NCBI GenBank assembly: GCA_037074705.1
Contig: CM073593.1
Location: forward strand, 58,099,501 to 58,163,500
Reading direction: 5' to 3'
Origin: Zhengitettix transpicula
Lineage: Eukaryota > Arthropoda > Insecta > Orthoptera > Tetrigidae
DNA: 64,000 nt
A program made the position numbers and the translations under genes. The notes under the pieces are model-generated. The model saw only the letters and a program-made list of their open reading frames with translations. It did not search any database and was not told where the DNA came from. Shown piece by piece: positions 1 through 11,715 of the stretch; the first letter of the stretch is position 1; every line of letters begins with the position of its first letter.

Positions 1-1366
1 ACACGATAATATTACAGTCAACGTACACGCCCCGCGATTCACAATTACAACGGGAAGAAATTTAGCTGGTGACTACAGATTGTTTATCAATGGGGAAACT
101 TGATAATGGACATATGTTCCTTGATACGGTCATCTTTTCGTTTGCCCAATGTAGCAGGAATTACAAACACAGAATATTTGCTATAGGTTTCAAGTCGGTC
201 CTTGTGGTTTTATTTCAAGAAGGAAAGTGTATTAGTAGATCCGGAAATGTTTGATATTAAATTTCTTTAAAAATTTATGACGTAAAAATTTATAATTGGG
301 AAAACGAAAAAAACTTTGGATTGAAGTGATTTTGGGACGAGTAACATTATGGTATTGGATTTTGTTCAATCTGATGCTTATATATTTATTATTAAAGTTT
401 AAAGGGTATTTAATTAAATTTTTACGGAGAATATGTACGTTGTACGACTAAAAGATAACCCGTATCAATGGTGACCGTATCAGCGGTGGCAAAATGTTTG
501 GCTCATTATCCGCGTCTCATGAATTTTAATTAATAATTTGGAAAGGGGATAAGAAATGAGTCCATGACTGCCAGATAGCTCATTGAACTGGAGAGTAATA
601 AAAATTGACAAATGTTGGTTTTAAAATCAGTCCTATGTTGAAGAGTGACGTGAAAACACGAGATAGTGACACAGTTCTCGGAAACACACGGCACCGACTT
701 TGTTTAGTACCGAACCTGAAAGAAAAAATTATTCGATGAGGACAAGAATGCAAATAAATAAGTTATCCAAGTAAAATAAATTTCAGAAAATGAAAAATGT
801 CCAAATTTCCAAACCTACGAAGCGTAACAGAGAAAATTAAATACGCCACAAATTTCTAAAACGTAATATAAATTTGATTGAAGCTGACGGTTAAGGTCGT
901 GGATACAAAACCAGCAACAGATTTTCTCAGTGAACCTTAGGTTGTGCGAAACATCAGAAATTATTAAACAGTTGTCAAACAATGTCCATTCGTGACTGTA
1001 ACTTCTGAAATTATTTAGCGCTCGAAAGTGCTGCCTATATTTCTATTTTACTCTATTTAAATTGCTTTCGTTCGTTGTTTACTGATTATCTTCTATGATG
1101 TTTCAGAATTTTACGACTATCTGAATATCGTAGTTATATAACGTGTGCGTCTGTTCTCTCTTTATATTTCTACCTGATTGAAGTAGTTTATTCAATTTAT
1201 TTATTTTTCAAGCACATTTAATTTAAAAATCAGTTAAATTGTGTCAAATTTATCCTATCACGCTTTTCTATAATTTTTTCATTTTATTGAACTTAAGAGT
1301 CAATATACTCATCATCACAGCGTGCCTGTAGTTAATGTCTGTCAAATAAGTCTATATTTACACTTG
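1..1366. other. No gene recognised
   Basis: AT-rich sequence, possibly intron of the ankyrin gene if its last exons lie left of the window. A 61-codon open frame near 69-254 has no recognisable features. Confidence 0.4.
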
Positions 1367-1715
1367 TCGATTAGCTCCATTGGAACAGTCGGCCAGCTGC
1401 CTCCTAAACTGGTAGAGGTACGGAGATGGGAATGCTGTGTCCCCACAGCAAACCTCTCTCCCGCCATCGTAAGGGCGTGGGACAAGCACCTATATCCCGA
1501 CCTACGTGATGCAGGTTTTCTAGGGTTTGTCCTGCATCACTTTTAGACGAATGCCCAGGGTAGGATCCTTAAACTGTAGCCCGGGGGCCCTAGTTAACCC
1601 TTGGCTACCTTCCTCTACCATTCCACATCCCTCTTTCAAATCCCTTCCTATGATATTAAAGGGGAGTTACCAGCACGTGAATTACCCTCTTGTGACCTGT
1701 TACTCTAAAAAAAAC
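1367..1715 (+). repeat. Rep-1 retroposon copy A, 5' truncated
   Basis: Matches the other Rep-1 copies from the segment ending in GTCGGCCAGCTGCCTCC through the 3' end CTGTTACTCTAAAAAAAA. It lacks about the first 200 bp of the long copies. The interior includes the family hallmarks TAGCCCGGGGGCC and CTATGATATTAAAGG. Short open frames here are by-products of a GC-richer repeat, not genes. No convincing target-site duplication was found. Confidence 0.8.
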
Positions 1716-2045
1716 ATGGAAGAAAAACTATGTTTACAAATATAGAGATAATATTCTCAAATAATTTCTTCATACATGGAAATTTTACGTCTTACAAATA
1801 TTTGTAAAAGTCGGCTAATGTCACACCATTAAACATTTATCTCACTGTGTGATCGGAATGTTTCTCAATAAGTTCAATCTGAAACTCCTCGGGTGTTGTA
1901 TGAATGTCACCAGCGGTGGAATAAGGCAGAAAATTAAATTTAGGCTCAATTTTCTTGAAGATCTGAAAGATCTAATATTAGCAGAAACACTTTCAGGCAC
2001 TTTCTGTTTTCCTAATAAATAATAAAGGGAAACGACAATCTCTCT
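1716..2045. other. Spacer between Rep-1 copies
   Basis: About 330 bp of AT-rich DNA between copies A and B. I see no gene or repeat structure in it. Confidence 0.4.
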
Positions 2046-2504
2046 GGTTTTTTTGAACTAAGATTCCCACATGCCGAGGCACCTCGGTCTGTTTTGAGAG
2101 GTGTATGTTCCGGGGTCGCAGACCTTGGGCATACGGCAAGAGTTGTCCGCTATTCCTATTGGAATAGTCGGCCAGCTGCCTCCTAAACTGGTCGAGGCAC
2201 GGAGAAGGGAATGCTGCGTCCCCACAGCAAACTCCTCTCCCGCCATCTGAAGGGCGTGGGACAAGTACCCAATGCCCGACCTACCCGATGCAGGTTTTTC
2301 TAGGGTTTTCCCTGCATTTCTTTAGGCGAATGCCGGGTAGGATCCTTAAACCATAGCCCGGGGGCCTTAGTTAACCCTTGGCTACCTTCCTCTACCCTTC
2401 CGCATCCCCCCTTTCTAATCCCTTCCTATGCTATTAAAGGGGAGTTGCCCAATGTGGATCACCCTCATGTAGCCTGTTGCCCTAAAAAATAAAAAATAAA
2501 AAAA
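2046..2504 (+). repeat. Rep-1 retroposon copy B
   Basis: Starts near TTTTGAACTAAGATTCCCAC and runs through all later family blocks to CTGTTGCCCTAAAAAATAA with an interrupted A-rich tail. It lacks the 5' hairpin module seen in copies C and E. The minus-strand open frame inside it recurs almost word for word in copy C because the repeat itself recurs. It is not a gene family. Confidence 0.85.
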
Positions 2505-4328
2505 ATTGCCTTCCTCTGCTTTCCTTGCAAGTAAACCTAGTTTTACTCGGAATGATTTTACATGCCGTGGTTTTATAATTCATTTGCAAACGACCCCTTT
2601 CCTTGCAATTTCACATTCAGTTCATTGAATTTCTCAACCACATTAGCTGCAAACATCATCTCATATCTGCACACCAAACATTCCATTTTTGGAACATTAT
2701 CATCAGATCTCCTCAATGTTCAAGGCGGATTTTGCTGACTGCTTTGACTGGCCACAAAGTTCCAAATCCCTGGTCTCAAGTTAATATAAATTAATTTCCT
2801 TGTTTATTTCGGTTTCCACGTATAGAGATTACATTTCCCACGGGTGAGGTGAGGATCACAGGGCGGGGCGTGGGGTTGAGGAGTGAAAGGAATAACACAA
2901 ACGCCGTGCGCTGAAAGATAACTCCACACCTGTCGTTGACGACCTGATTAGCCTGGCTCTGATCGATATCGCTGTTCTATCATCCACTTGTTATTAGCCT
3001 GTGATTGCACAGGCACACCAACGTCATACTCGTAAAAGTGGTCGTGTAAAACTGGGACAGTCATTAAAGTCATGGAGCGGAACTAGTTTTCTTCCATCTC
3101 GATGTGATCGATCGGCTTTCACCTCCAACCATTACACGTGTTTGCGAGTAATAAAAGAGTCGGAGGGCTCAACTGGACAATTTTTTTCAGTAAAACCTCG
3201 ATTAACTGTTAGTCCCAGGATATCTGCAAAGACCGTTTAGTGAGACAGGGGATTTTCCTCCATAAATAACAACTTTATCAATTTTTTAATGTTTTCTGGA
3301 CAAACAGGCGTGCCGTTTGCATAATGGCCGATTTATAATTCACAGTTGTTGCGCCACCACCATAAATTGCCGCGTTGCTAACTGCATTTTCAACCTTCTC
3401 CAATAGTTTTTAGACGAATCGAGCACAAGCTTACGTATCACATCCATAGTATTTGAATCTGAAATAATAACAAATACAATAAGATGAAAACACAAAATAC
3501 TTGACGTTAAAAGCGAGCATATCGCAGCAATTTTAAACAAAATAAAAAAACTTTTTTTTTCAACAAAAAGAGAAGGTGAAAAACAAACAATTAAATTTCC
3601 ACGCGTATTACAAGTATATTTTATGTAATTTACTATTAAGTCGGTACTGTTTTACTGGTATCTTCCTTAAGTGGCAATTCATACCTGTCACACGAATTAA
3701 TAATAGTCTTAAAGTGTAATTAATTCTAGAGTGTTCTTATTCATAGCTAATAATTCAAAGTTTACTTTCCCTTTAATAGGACCTCCTCCCCCGCTTACTC
3801 TCGCGACTTCAGATTCGTCAAACCCATGTTGTATCTCGAGAAAGTAGGAAAATAAATATGAAAATGTATTTAAAACTATTCCCGAGTTTATTTAGACAAA
3901 AAGGGGCCGAAAAAGAGACACGTTACTATTTTATTTACATAGCAGTATATCATTATATTCTAATCCTAGTATTATTGTTCCAGTTAGTGGTTTTCGATGC
4001 CCCATGAGGTTATTTAATAATGCTAAATGTATTTTAGCGTAACATCGAATAATTATGTGTCGTGGTGGTTTCTGATTGGTGCTTGCTAGAGGATTTTTTT
4101 TACCAAGTTGAGGAATTTTCGATTTGCATACAACTTTTCTTTCAATTTTTGCTTTCGGGGTTCAGTTTGTCATCTACAATTTGTTTTTAATTTCTACATG
4201 AATTTAAAATATAACTTCGTTTCAATTCGAGACCTTGAGGGATCACATCTGAAGTCTAGAAACTATAAAAAAAAATAAACACAGTTATATCTACAAATAA
4301 GTTGTTGAAAATTGGTTGTAATCTGAAA
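2505..4328. other. No gene recognised
   Basis: Mostly AT-rich. A moderately GC-richer patch at about 2840-3200 contains a 79-codon plus-strand frame with no recognisable motif. Confidence 0.4.
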
Positions 4329-4336
4329 CTGATTCT

Positions 4337-4901
4337 CAGCGGAGGCCTGCGAGGGCTATTCTCTCGCAGGCAATACCTGCGAGGGATGTTCTCTCGCAGG
4401 CAGAACCTTTTAGGAGAGATACGAAGGGGCTACCTTTGGGTATGCCTTTTCCTCTCCGTTTTTGAACTAAGGTTCCCACAAGCCGAGGCACCTCGGCCTG
4501 TTTTGAGAGGTGTATGTTCCGGGGTCGCAGACCTTGGGCATATGGTAAGAGTTGTTCGCTATTCCCGTTGGAATAGTCGGCCAGCTGCCTCCTAAACTGG
4601 TCGAGGCACGGAGAAGGGAATGCTGCGTCCCCACAGCAAACTCCTCTCCCGCTATCGGAAGAGTGTGGGACAAGTACCCAATGCCCGACCTACCCGATGC
4701 AGGTTTTCCCTGCATTTCTTTAGGCGAATGCCGGGTAGGATCCTTAAACTATAGCCCGAGGGCCCTAGTAACCCTTGGCTACCTTCCTCCACCCTTCTGC
4801 ATCCCCCCTTTCAAATCCCTTACTATGCTATTAAAGGGGAGTTGCCCAAAGTGGATTACCCTCATGTAGCCTGTTGCCCTAAAAAACAAAACAGAAAAAA
4901 C
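4337..4901 (+). repeat. Rep-1 retroposon copy C, near full length
   Basis: About 565 bp, flanked by CTGATTCT at 4329-4336 and again at 4902-4909, a likely target-site duplication. The 5' end carries two direct units 30 bp apart (4346 and 4376), each a foldback: CCTGCGAG, a nine-base spacer, then CTCGCAGG. The body follows (GAACTAAGGTTCCCACAAGC, the GTCGGCCAGCTGCC block, TAGCCCG block) and the element ends CTGTTGCCCTAAAAAACAAA. An A-rich tail plus duplication suggests LINE-driven retroposition. I see no clear Pol III A/B boxes and no coding capacity. Confidence 0.85.
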
Positions 4902-4909
4902 CTGATTCT

Positions 4910-5702
4910 TTGGAAGTGTTAATAGTTGTCTCTCTGACTCTGTGAATAAATTCGATGTAACTGGAATCGTTGACCATCACCTCCACGATTTTGATGGGGT
5001 TTTATAAAGGCCGGTGAAAACAAAGGGTGCGATAAAAGCCTTTTATACCGGGACAGGAAGAATAATGTGTCTAACAGTTCTGGTTCGTAGGCTCGTATAT
5101 GAGACGCTCCTCTCTGCCTGTAGAATAATATTTTTCCTTGCGTGCGAGCTGCAGAGCCGACGAATTATGCGCCTTGCATATACTTTTTCTGTTCATATTT
5201 CATCCGTCTATATCACAATTTCTCCGTTTAAGTAGAAATATTTTGTAGATATGAAGCCACGGGAAACCGGGATGTTAGAAAGACAACTGCGGACACTAAA
5301 TACAATCCCGACTCGGCAGTGCGAGTTTATGAAAACGTGTTTAACATACAAAAATAAATTAGTGATCAGTGACTTTTCTTTAAAGAATTCGGTTGGCGAC
5401 GAAGATTACACGACGCGTTTTTTTTCCGTATCACGTGGAAATTAAACACGTAATATTACCCACCAAAACACCGTCCCAAGAGTCATTAAAACTTAATTAA
5501 AAAATTAAAGATTATTGTCAAATTCTGGACTACCACGGTTTCATATTAAAGAATTTACGTGTACAATGAGGTGAATTTAATTTTTCTTTTGCTACTTCCC
5601 TGGATTTTTTTACGAAGTTGAGGAATGTTCGATTTGCATACAAATACTCTTTCAACCAATTTTTAAAACGTTTTTTTTAAAAAAATTAAGTTAAGGTCAA
5701 GG
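4910..5702. other. No gene recognised
   Basis: Two plus-strand frames of 73 and 64 codons (near 5014-5235 and 5251-5445) show no recognisable domain or splice context. The rest is AT-rich. Confidence 0.4.
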
Positions 5703-5712
5703 ACACCAATCT

Positions 5713-5983
5713 GAGCCGATGCAAGCCTGCCTCTCCCGCCATCGGAAGGGTGTGGGAAAACTACCAAATGCCCGACCTACCTGATGCAGGTTTTTCTAGG
5801 GTTTTTTACTTTTATGCGAATTGCCGGCAGGATCCTTAAATCATAGCCCGGGGGTCCTAGTTAACCCTTGGCTACCTTCCTCTACCCTTCCGCATCCCCC
5901 CCTTTCAAGTCCCGTCCTATGCTATTAAAGGGGAGTTGCCACTATGTGGATTACCCTCATGTAGCCTGTTACCCTAAAAAAAA
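5713..5983 (+). repeat. Rep-1 retroposon copy D, 5' truncated, with target duplication
   Basis: Begins within the family at the CTCTCCCGCCATCGG block and ends with CTGTTACCCTAAAAAAAA. It is flanked by ACACCAATCT at 5703-5712 and 5984-5993, a 10-bp duplication. The right duplication is also the left duplication of copy E. Confidence 0.85.
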
Positions 5984-5995
5984 ACACCAATCTTA

Positions 5996-6560
5996 AAAAG
6001 GAGCTGTCTACGGGTGCTATTCTTTCGCAGGCAGTACCTGCGAGGGATGTTCTCTCGTAGGCAAAACCTTGTATGAGAGACGGAAGGGGCTACGTTTGGG
6101 GTTGCCTTTTCGTCTCTCCGTTTATGAACTAAGGTTCCCACAAGCCGAGGCACCTCGGCCTGCTTTGAGAGGTGTATGTTCCGGGGTCACAGATCTTGCG
6201 CATACGGTAAGAGTTGTTCGCTGTTCGCATTGGAACAGTCGGCCAGCTGCCTCCTAAACTGGTCGAGGCACGGAGAAGGAAATGCTACGTCCCCACAGCA
6301 AACTCCTCTCCCGCTATCGGAAGGGTGTGGGTCAAGTACCCAATGCGCGATCTACCTGATGCAGGTTTTCTAGGGTTTGTCCTGCATTACATTAAGGTGA
6401 ATGCCGGGTAGGATCCTTAATCTACAGCCCGGGACCCTAGTTAACCCTTGGCTACCTTCCTCTACCCTTCCGCATTCCCCCTTTCAAATCCCTTCCTATG
6501 CTATTAAAGGGGTGTTGCCGCTATGTGGATTACCCTCATGAAGCCTGTTACTCCAGAAAA
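5996..6560 (+). repeat. Rep-1 retroposon copy E, near full length
   Basis: Has the same layout as copy C, including the 5' hairpin module (CCTGCGAGGGATGTTCTCTC near 6037), here partly degraded, and the ACGGAAGGGGCTACGTTTGG segment. Flanks: ACACCAATCTTA at 5984-5995 and ACGCCAATCTTA at 6561-6572, 11 of 12 identical. The body contains the full set of family blocks, and the tail is short (CCAGAAAAA). Confidence 0.85.
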
Positions 6561-6572
6561 ACGCCAATCTTA

Positions 6573-9500
6573 CTGAAGGTTTGTGTGTGACGTTATAACA
6601 ATTTACTTTAAATATGTAACGCCGTCATTTCAACACAGTGAATTTTCATCATTTAAAGATATTCCCGGAGCCTTTTTAGTGATTTCATTCTTTTGTTGCG
6701 CTAAGGAGAAGCAGGTAGCTGCTGCTCAAGCTCGAGTAGAGACAAAGGGAGGAGACCTGACAGGATTCTATGGAAATGGTAGTGTTGATATTTATATCCA
6801 TAAAACTGAATGTGTTGGATTTAATATTATAGGATTTGAACCTTGGTAATACACTGAGTCGTTCGACGGTTCCGATTCGAGGGCTATACATCGCTGCTGT
6901 ATTATTTCAGAGGATATTAACCACCCCCTGTCGACGAGAAACGTCAATTTTGGATCAGTCAACGAACTATGATGAGGTCGATCAGATTTAAATATCCATT
7001 GTCCAACCCATGAGCTGTTTGAAATGTGTTAGCCCAGAATAACCTGAGACTAAGAGTGTAGCCTTATAGCAAATAAATATTCCTTTTTTTTTGTTGATAG
7101 CAATCCCGTGGTCATAAATAATTCCTCTCCCCTTTCAGTAAAAATTAATATTTTTTACACATGCATTTTCAAAACTACTCTTTTAAACATTTATATCTAA
7201 GTTAGAGGACTGCACAAACATTCTGAACATGCGAAATCAGCGTCTCATGCTTGTGATATACAAAAGAAATACATGTTGGAGCTTGTGTAGTCTGTGGAAA
7301 GGTGATAGAGAACGATTAAATAGTAAGATTTACCTTTCTGGACACAGTATGGATATTTTCGGCATATATATATAAAGGGTTGGCGTCCTATTTTTTAAAA
7401 ATGAGCTAGAATTTTGTAATTATTTATTATAATTCTGACCTTTTTATTATCAGACTTCAGTTAAAGTATCACTCGATTATTTTTGGCCGTCAGTGTAATA
7501 AAAAAACCGTAGAATTTGTTTTTAAAGAGACTACTCATTGAAACCATTAACTCCATTTTTATCTGTATATTTTTAAGATTTAAATTCATTATTACGAAAT
7601 AACAGATAGAACTTTTTTTTGTAAGTCACAGTTACTCTTCCACTTTTTACTATTAATATGTTCTGAAATACCAACTGCATATATAAAAAGGAAACCCAGA
7701 ATTGCGTCTCGGACGTTAAGAAGGTTAAGTGACATGAGATTGCTTTGACCCCACAGAAAATAACTTTGTATTATTCCAACTTATTATAAATAGATACTTT
7801 TAATAAAATAATATGGTAGAGAGATTGTTATAGAGTACAAGGACAGATCGTTTCACCGAGTATTTTATGAAAAAAAAAATTTTACTGGCTAGGAAAAAAA
7901 CGGGGAAGGACATAAAAAATGGTGTCTGGACAAATGATTATATATTTTAAACGCACAAACAGATATAACAGACATAGCGAAATATATTTTTGTTTCTAAG
8001 CACGTCAATAATTGCATGGAATTGGTTACCTGCAGCAGTGTTTGGATGTGGAACTGTGAAAGAGAAACAAATACAGGGTGAATTAATAAGAGTAAAGAGG
8101 TGAGATGAAATTTTTCAACATTTAAAGAATTGGGTTAGTGCTGTGTAGTGAATTTATATTCTAGTAATAATTTTTTAACGTAAACGTAAAAGGCAAAATA
8201 TTATTTACTTATACGTATCTTAATTTCTATCAATAAATAATTATGATCGTGTTAACGGTCACAGAATTTTGAAATTTTGATACACAGTATACAATTAAAT
8301 ACAGGAAGAACAAACTGTTACACTAATAATCATACAAACATATAAAGTCCAGATAACAATGAGTTATCCTTCTTACCTCGAAAGCGTCATTGCGAAATGA
8401 AATACACTGAATATATAACACAACATAATAACTTAGCGAATTCATTAACATTATTTTTGCCTCTTCTTTTTCAGTGCTTGTTTACTGTAATTTTTAAATG
8501 AAGGAACACTAACAAGCAAGAATTTAAACTCTCGTTGCGATCGTGTCTTTCGTCTGGCTATTTAATCATAAAATTTATGTAATTCTATTATGATTACGTT
8601 TTGAATGTATACTTGATCCAATAACGGAATTAAATTCAACTTAGATCATTCATAAATGAAAATGTTATTCTATTTCAAATTAGTTTATGATATTAGCTTT
8701 TCATTTACAGTTCCGTTTAACCATTTTTATATTTACACGACTTTTAGATGTTAAAAAGCTGTAACTAATATCAATTGTCATTAAACGCAATATAAATAAC
8801 TTCCCAGTCATTTAGATTAAGAAGTTATATTCCTTATTATTTTTCTTATACTTCCTGACTTAAAAATTGTGAATTCTTCATGAGAAAGGGTAAAATAAAA
8901 TAAATTAAAAGTAACACCGAATTTACACAACGTGCATTTAAACAGCTTTGGTTGTAAGTAATGAAGGTTACTGTAATCATCACGAGAATAAGACTGTGTG
9001 GAGTATTACACTTTTCATGTTTTAACAATGAGTGGTTTTCTACCGATAGACGCCGTTACGCGACGTCTATAGAGAGGATGGGTTCGTTCTACCGCGTCGA
9101 CGTGAACTCCTTCAACGATACCTGTTCTCTTTACCTTGTGTGTCTCACATGCCAACTGCATACATTTCCGTAATTGAGGATGAAAACTTTCTAGCTCAAG
9201 TTTCTCCATTTTTAATGACTATATGTAAATGTGCGCCCAAATTGTATTACTTATATTTTGCAAAAAAGGAGCCAGAAATATTCATTTTCACATTCAAAAG
9301 AGGTGAAGAAAATGTGTAATGAAGTATGGAACACACACAATTCAATAGTTGCATCAAACTGATATAGTGCTTCTACATCCTCATGATTTACGGATAACGA
9401 AAAAGTGAATTTTTAAATTTATTTTTCAGGGTTAATTTTTTTGACTTGAAAAGTTAACGCTCTTTGGGTTTATTTTTTTGTTTGCGTAGATCCGGGAAAT

Positions 9501-9639
9501 ATGTAGGCGGTTATTTTTGTATGATTAATGGAAATACTCGGAAGATTTGAGTGCTTGCTATGTTAATTTTCTGATTGAAATTTTAGGGTCCGAATTAACT
9601 TTTAAAATGTGAAGAAATAGTACCGTAAGTGTGTAATGA
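6573..9639. other. No gene recognised
   Basis: AT-rich. An 88-codon frame at 6583-6849 has antisense open frames and no motif. Near 9040-9064 the arms ATAGACG and CGTCTAT form a small hairpin. The 9015-9209 minus frame is discussed under rejected items. Confidence 0.4.
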
Positions 9640-10485
9640 AGAAGCAGTGTCTCATTGTTTGTCGCCGTTGTCGAATACCATCGGCTGCCCTGAAAAACCA
9701 TCAACCGTGCTAATTGGTAATTATGCAAGTCGTTAAACCAGAGATTTGGCAGATTCTAACCGTAGGACTGCCTGGATGAGGAACTTCCCACTATTTGTTT
9801 AGGTTAGGAATTAATCTAATAATTACAATATATGGCAGGGTTGTGGACCACTCCTCTTGCTTAATATTGATGATCAATTGGTGAGCATTCTGAGTCCTGT
9901 TGAGTTAGGACAGCCTGTAATAGTGTATGTCTTTCTATTTTACTGTAGTGTTTGATGCTGCGTTCTTTTATGACATACTGGATCCCCAGGATATGATAAG
10001 GTCATTAAGAATAATCTCCGTCTGGGATCTCAATATTTTTCATCGGAATCTTTGAATAGTGGCGATGTTTGTTTTTCTTGCGCATCCCCAGAGCTCGTTT
10101 CCATACGTCCACACTGGTTTCAATATATCTTTATCAACAAGTATCTTATTTTTTAGAGCTAAGTGAGATTTTATACCTATTAGCCAACTCCTGGATTTTT
10201 ATGTCGATCTGTTTTCTCTTTTTTTTTATGAAACTTTTCGATGTTGTTCTTTTATCTGGATTCATTTACATATATCGTACTGTATTTTATTTTGGTATTT
10301 TTAGACTATTGAATAAGACTGCAGGGCATTCGTTCTTTCTCAAAGTGAATATTATTTCTAATTATTTATTTTAATATTAATTTTTTGTTGATGCTGAGGT
10401 AGATTATGGGTTTTTGTGGCTGGCTAATATTAAGGTATCATCGATAAAAATCACCAATTTGGGTGCTCGACGAAAACATTAAGTT
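9640..10485 (-). pseudogene. Jockey-like LINE reverse transcriptase remnant
   Basis: Minus-strand remnant of a non-LTR retrotransposon. Near 10440-10480 the frame reads LVIFIDDTLILASHKNP, the RT motif C (FADDT in active elements, A changed to I here). An uninterrupted frame from about 10196 to a stop at 10040-10042 reads WLIGIKSHLALKNKILV, then ILKPVWTYGNELWGCARK and TNIATIQRFR, the conserved post-RT segment of Jockey-clade ORF2. It matches the corresponding stretch of the plus-strand copy at 30.7-32.0 kb (IIIPIWSYGIELWGCASK), so both belong to one family. Stops and frameshifts mean it is dead. The 101-codon plus-strand frame opposite it is a shadow. The 3' boundary is approximate. Confidence 0.75.
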
Positions 10486-10557
10486 TTAATTGACGGACTC
10501 TTCTAAGTCTTTTAGTCTCGCTGTATTCAAAATCCACTTCCATCATTACCGTCTCTT

Positions 10558-10963
10558 GCCTTTTCCTCTCTCCGTTTTATGAACTAAGGTTTCCTCAAGC
10601 CGAGGCACCGCCACCTGTTTTGAGAGTTTATGTTCTAGGGACGTAGACCTTGGGCATACGGTAAGAATTGTCTGCTATTCCCATCGGAATAGTCGGCCAG
10701 CTGCCTCCAAACTGGTCGTTGCACGGTAAAGGATGCCCGACCTACCTGATGCAGGTTTTCTAGGCTCTGTCCTGCATCAATTTTAGGCGAATGTCGGGTA
10801 GGATCCTTAAACCGCAGCCCAGTGACTCTAGTTAACCGTTGGCTATCTTCATCTAACCTTCCGCATCCCTTCTTTCAAATCACTTCCTATGCTATTAAAG
10901 GGGAGTTGCCACCACGTGGATTATCCTCATGTAGCCTGTTACTCTAAAAAAATAATATAAAAG
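10558..10963 (+). repeat. Rep-1 retroposon copy F, with 11-bp target duplication
   Basis: Flanked by TACCGTCTCTT at 10547-10557 and 10964-10974, a perfect duplication marking the insertion. Starts GCCTTTTCCTCTCTCCG, so it lacks the 5' hairpin module. It has lost about 75 bp in the middle, between the GCACGGTAAAGG and ATGCCCGACC blocks. It ends CTGTTACTCTAAAAAAATA. Confidence 0.88.
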
Positions 10964-10974
10964 TACCGTCTCTT

Positions 10975-11619
10975 ACCACAAAAAATCGGAGAAAAACTTG
11001 AGCACTGAAAATCTGTTGAAATTTGATTTGATCAGATGATTTTCACGGCCGAAACCTATAAATTCCAAAGGAACAGTGATAATATAATCGGTTATCTCAC
11101 TTGTAAGATTTTTGTACACGAAAAACGTAACGGTGGCCCGTGGTAAAGCTCCAGACAAATTAGAGGTTAGTTTAGTTGAATATATATGTTTCCTTATGTC
11201 ATGAAAGACTAGAATTTATCGCAAATTTCCAAAAGTCAAAGAAAAGACGAAAGATGGATTTATTTCTCAATGTAAAGCATTACAGGTCTTGCGTGGAACT
11301 GAAGTAAATTCTGGGGATTACTACTTCATTACTCAGTCAGTATTAATCTTGTCCCAATGCAATGGCCTGAATTTTAGTGTTAGACGGGTATTCTTTATGA
11401 AAAAAACCATCTGAACCGTATTAACCCGAGCCTACCCGTCCGCCAACCCGGTTGCACCAATTCACACGATATCATAGATGCGTATCAAATCAACAGGGGA
11501 AACAAAACACTACGAATGTTATGCACGAAGGTGAACATTGAACAGCAAGCAGGTCTTGTTCTGTGTTCGAGTTGCCAAGAGTGCAGTGAGTGAGTGAGTG
11601 CGAGCTTGTGAGTACGTAC
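10975..11619. other. No gene recognised; probable intron
   Basis: AT-rich. A 61-codon minus frame abuts the Rep-1 copy F duplication but matches nothing I know. Probably the start of the intron after the last visible ankyrin exon. Confidence 0.4.
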
Positions 11620-11715
11620 TGAAGGGGGATAGTCTAGACGAGCAGTCTTGATGATCATGTCCACTATGGCTGTGAAGCTGCCTCGGGCTGCGATATACAG
11701 CGGGGTCTTACCCCC
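11620..11715 (-). CDS. ANKDD1A: ANKDD1A-like exon, last visible ankyrin repeat (GGK repeat)
   Basis: 96 nt, 32 codons, phase 0. The peptide begins GGKTPLYIAARGSFTAIV, continues DMIIKTARLDYPPS, and matches the vertebrate repeat QGKTALAVAV...LVDMIIKADR, which closes the ankyrin array before the linker to the death domain. The acceptor is GTGTTGCAG and the donor GTACGT. A second GTAC four bases downstream could be an alternative donor but would shift the phase. The open frame beyond 11620 is intron. No death-domain exon was recognised further left in the window. Confidence 0.85.

Noticed and set aside
4302..4869. ORFs of 82-105 codons on both strands, one repeated near 2058-2264
   Set aside because: They are copies of Rep-1 read through. 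Recurrence reflects the repeat, and the frames are not kept between copies.
9015..9209. Minus frame MEKLELESFHPQLRKCMQLA ending at a GTAAAG donor-like site, as a further exon of the ankyrin gene
   Set aside because: It would be 28 codons with a weak acceptor (CATATAG), and the peptide does not resemble the linker or death domain expected after the last repeat.
10069..10374. 101-codon plus-strand ORF
   Set aside because: Antisense of the minus-strand Jockey-like remnant.
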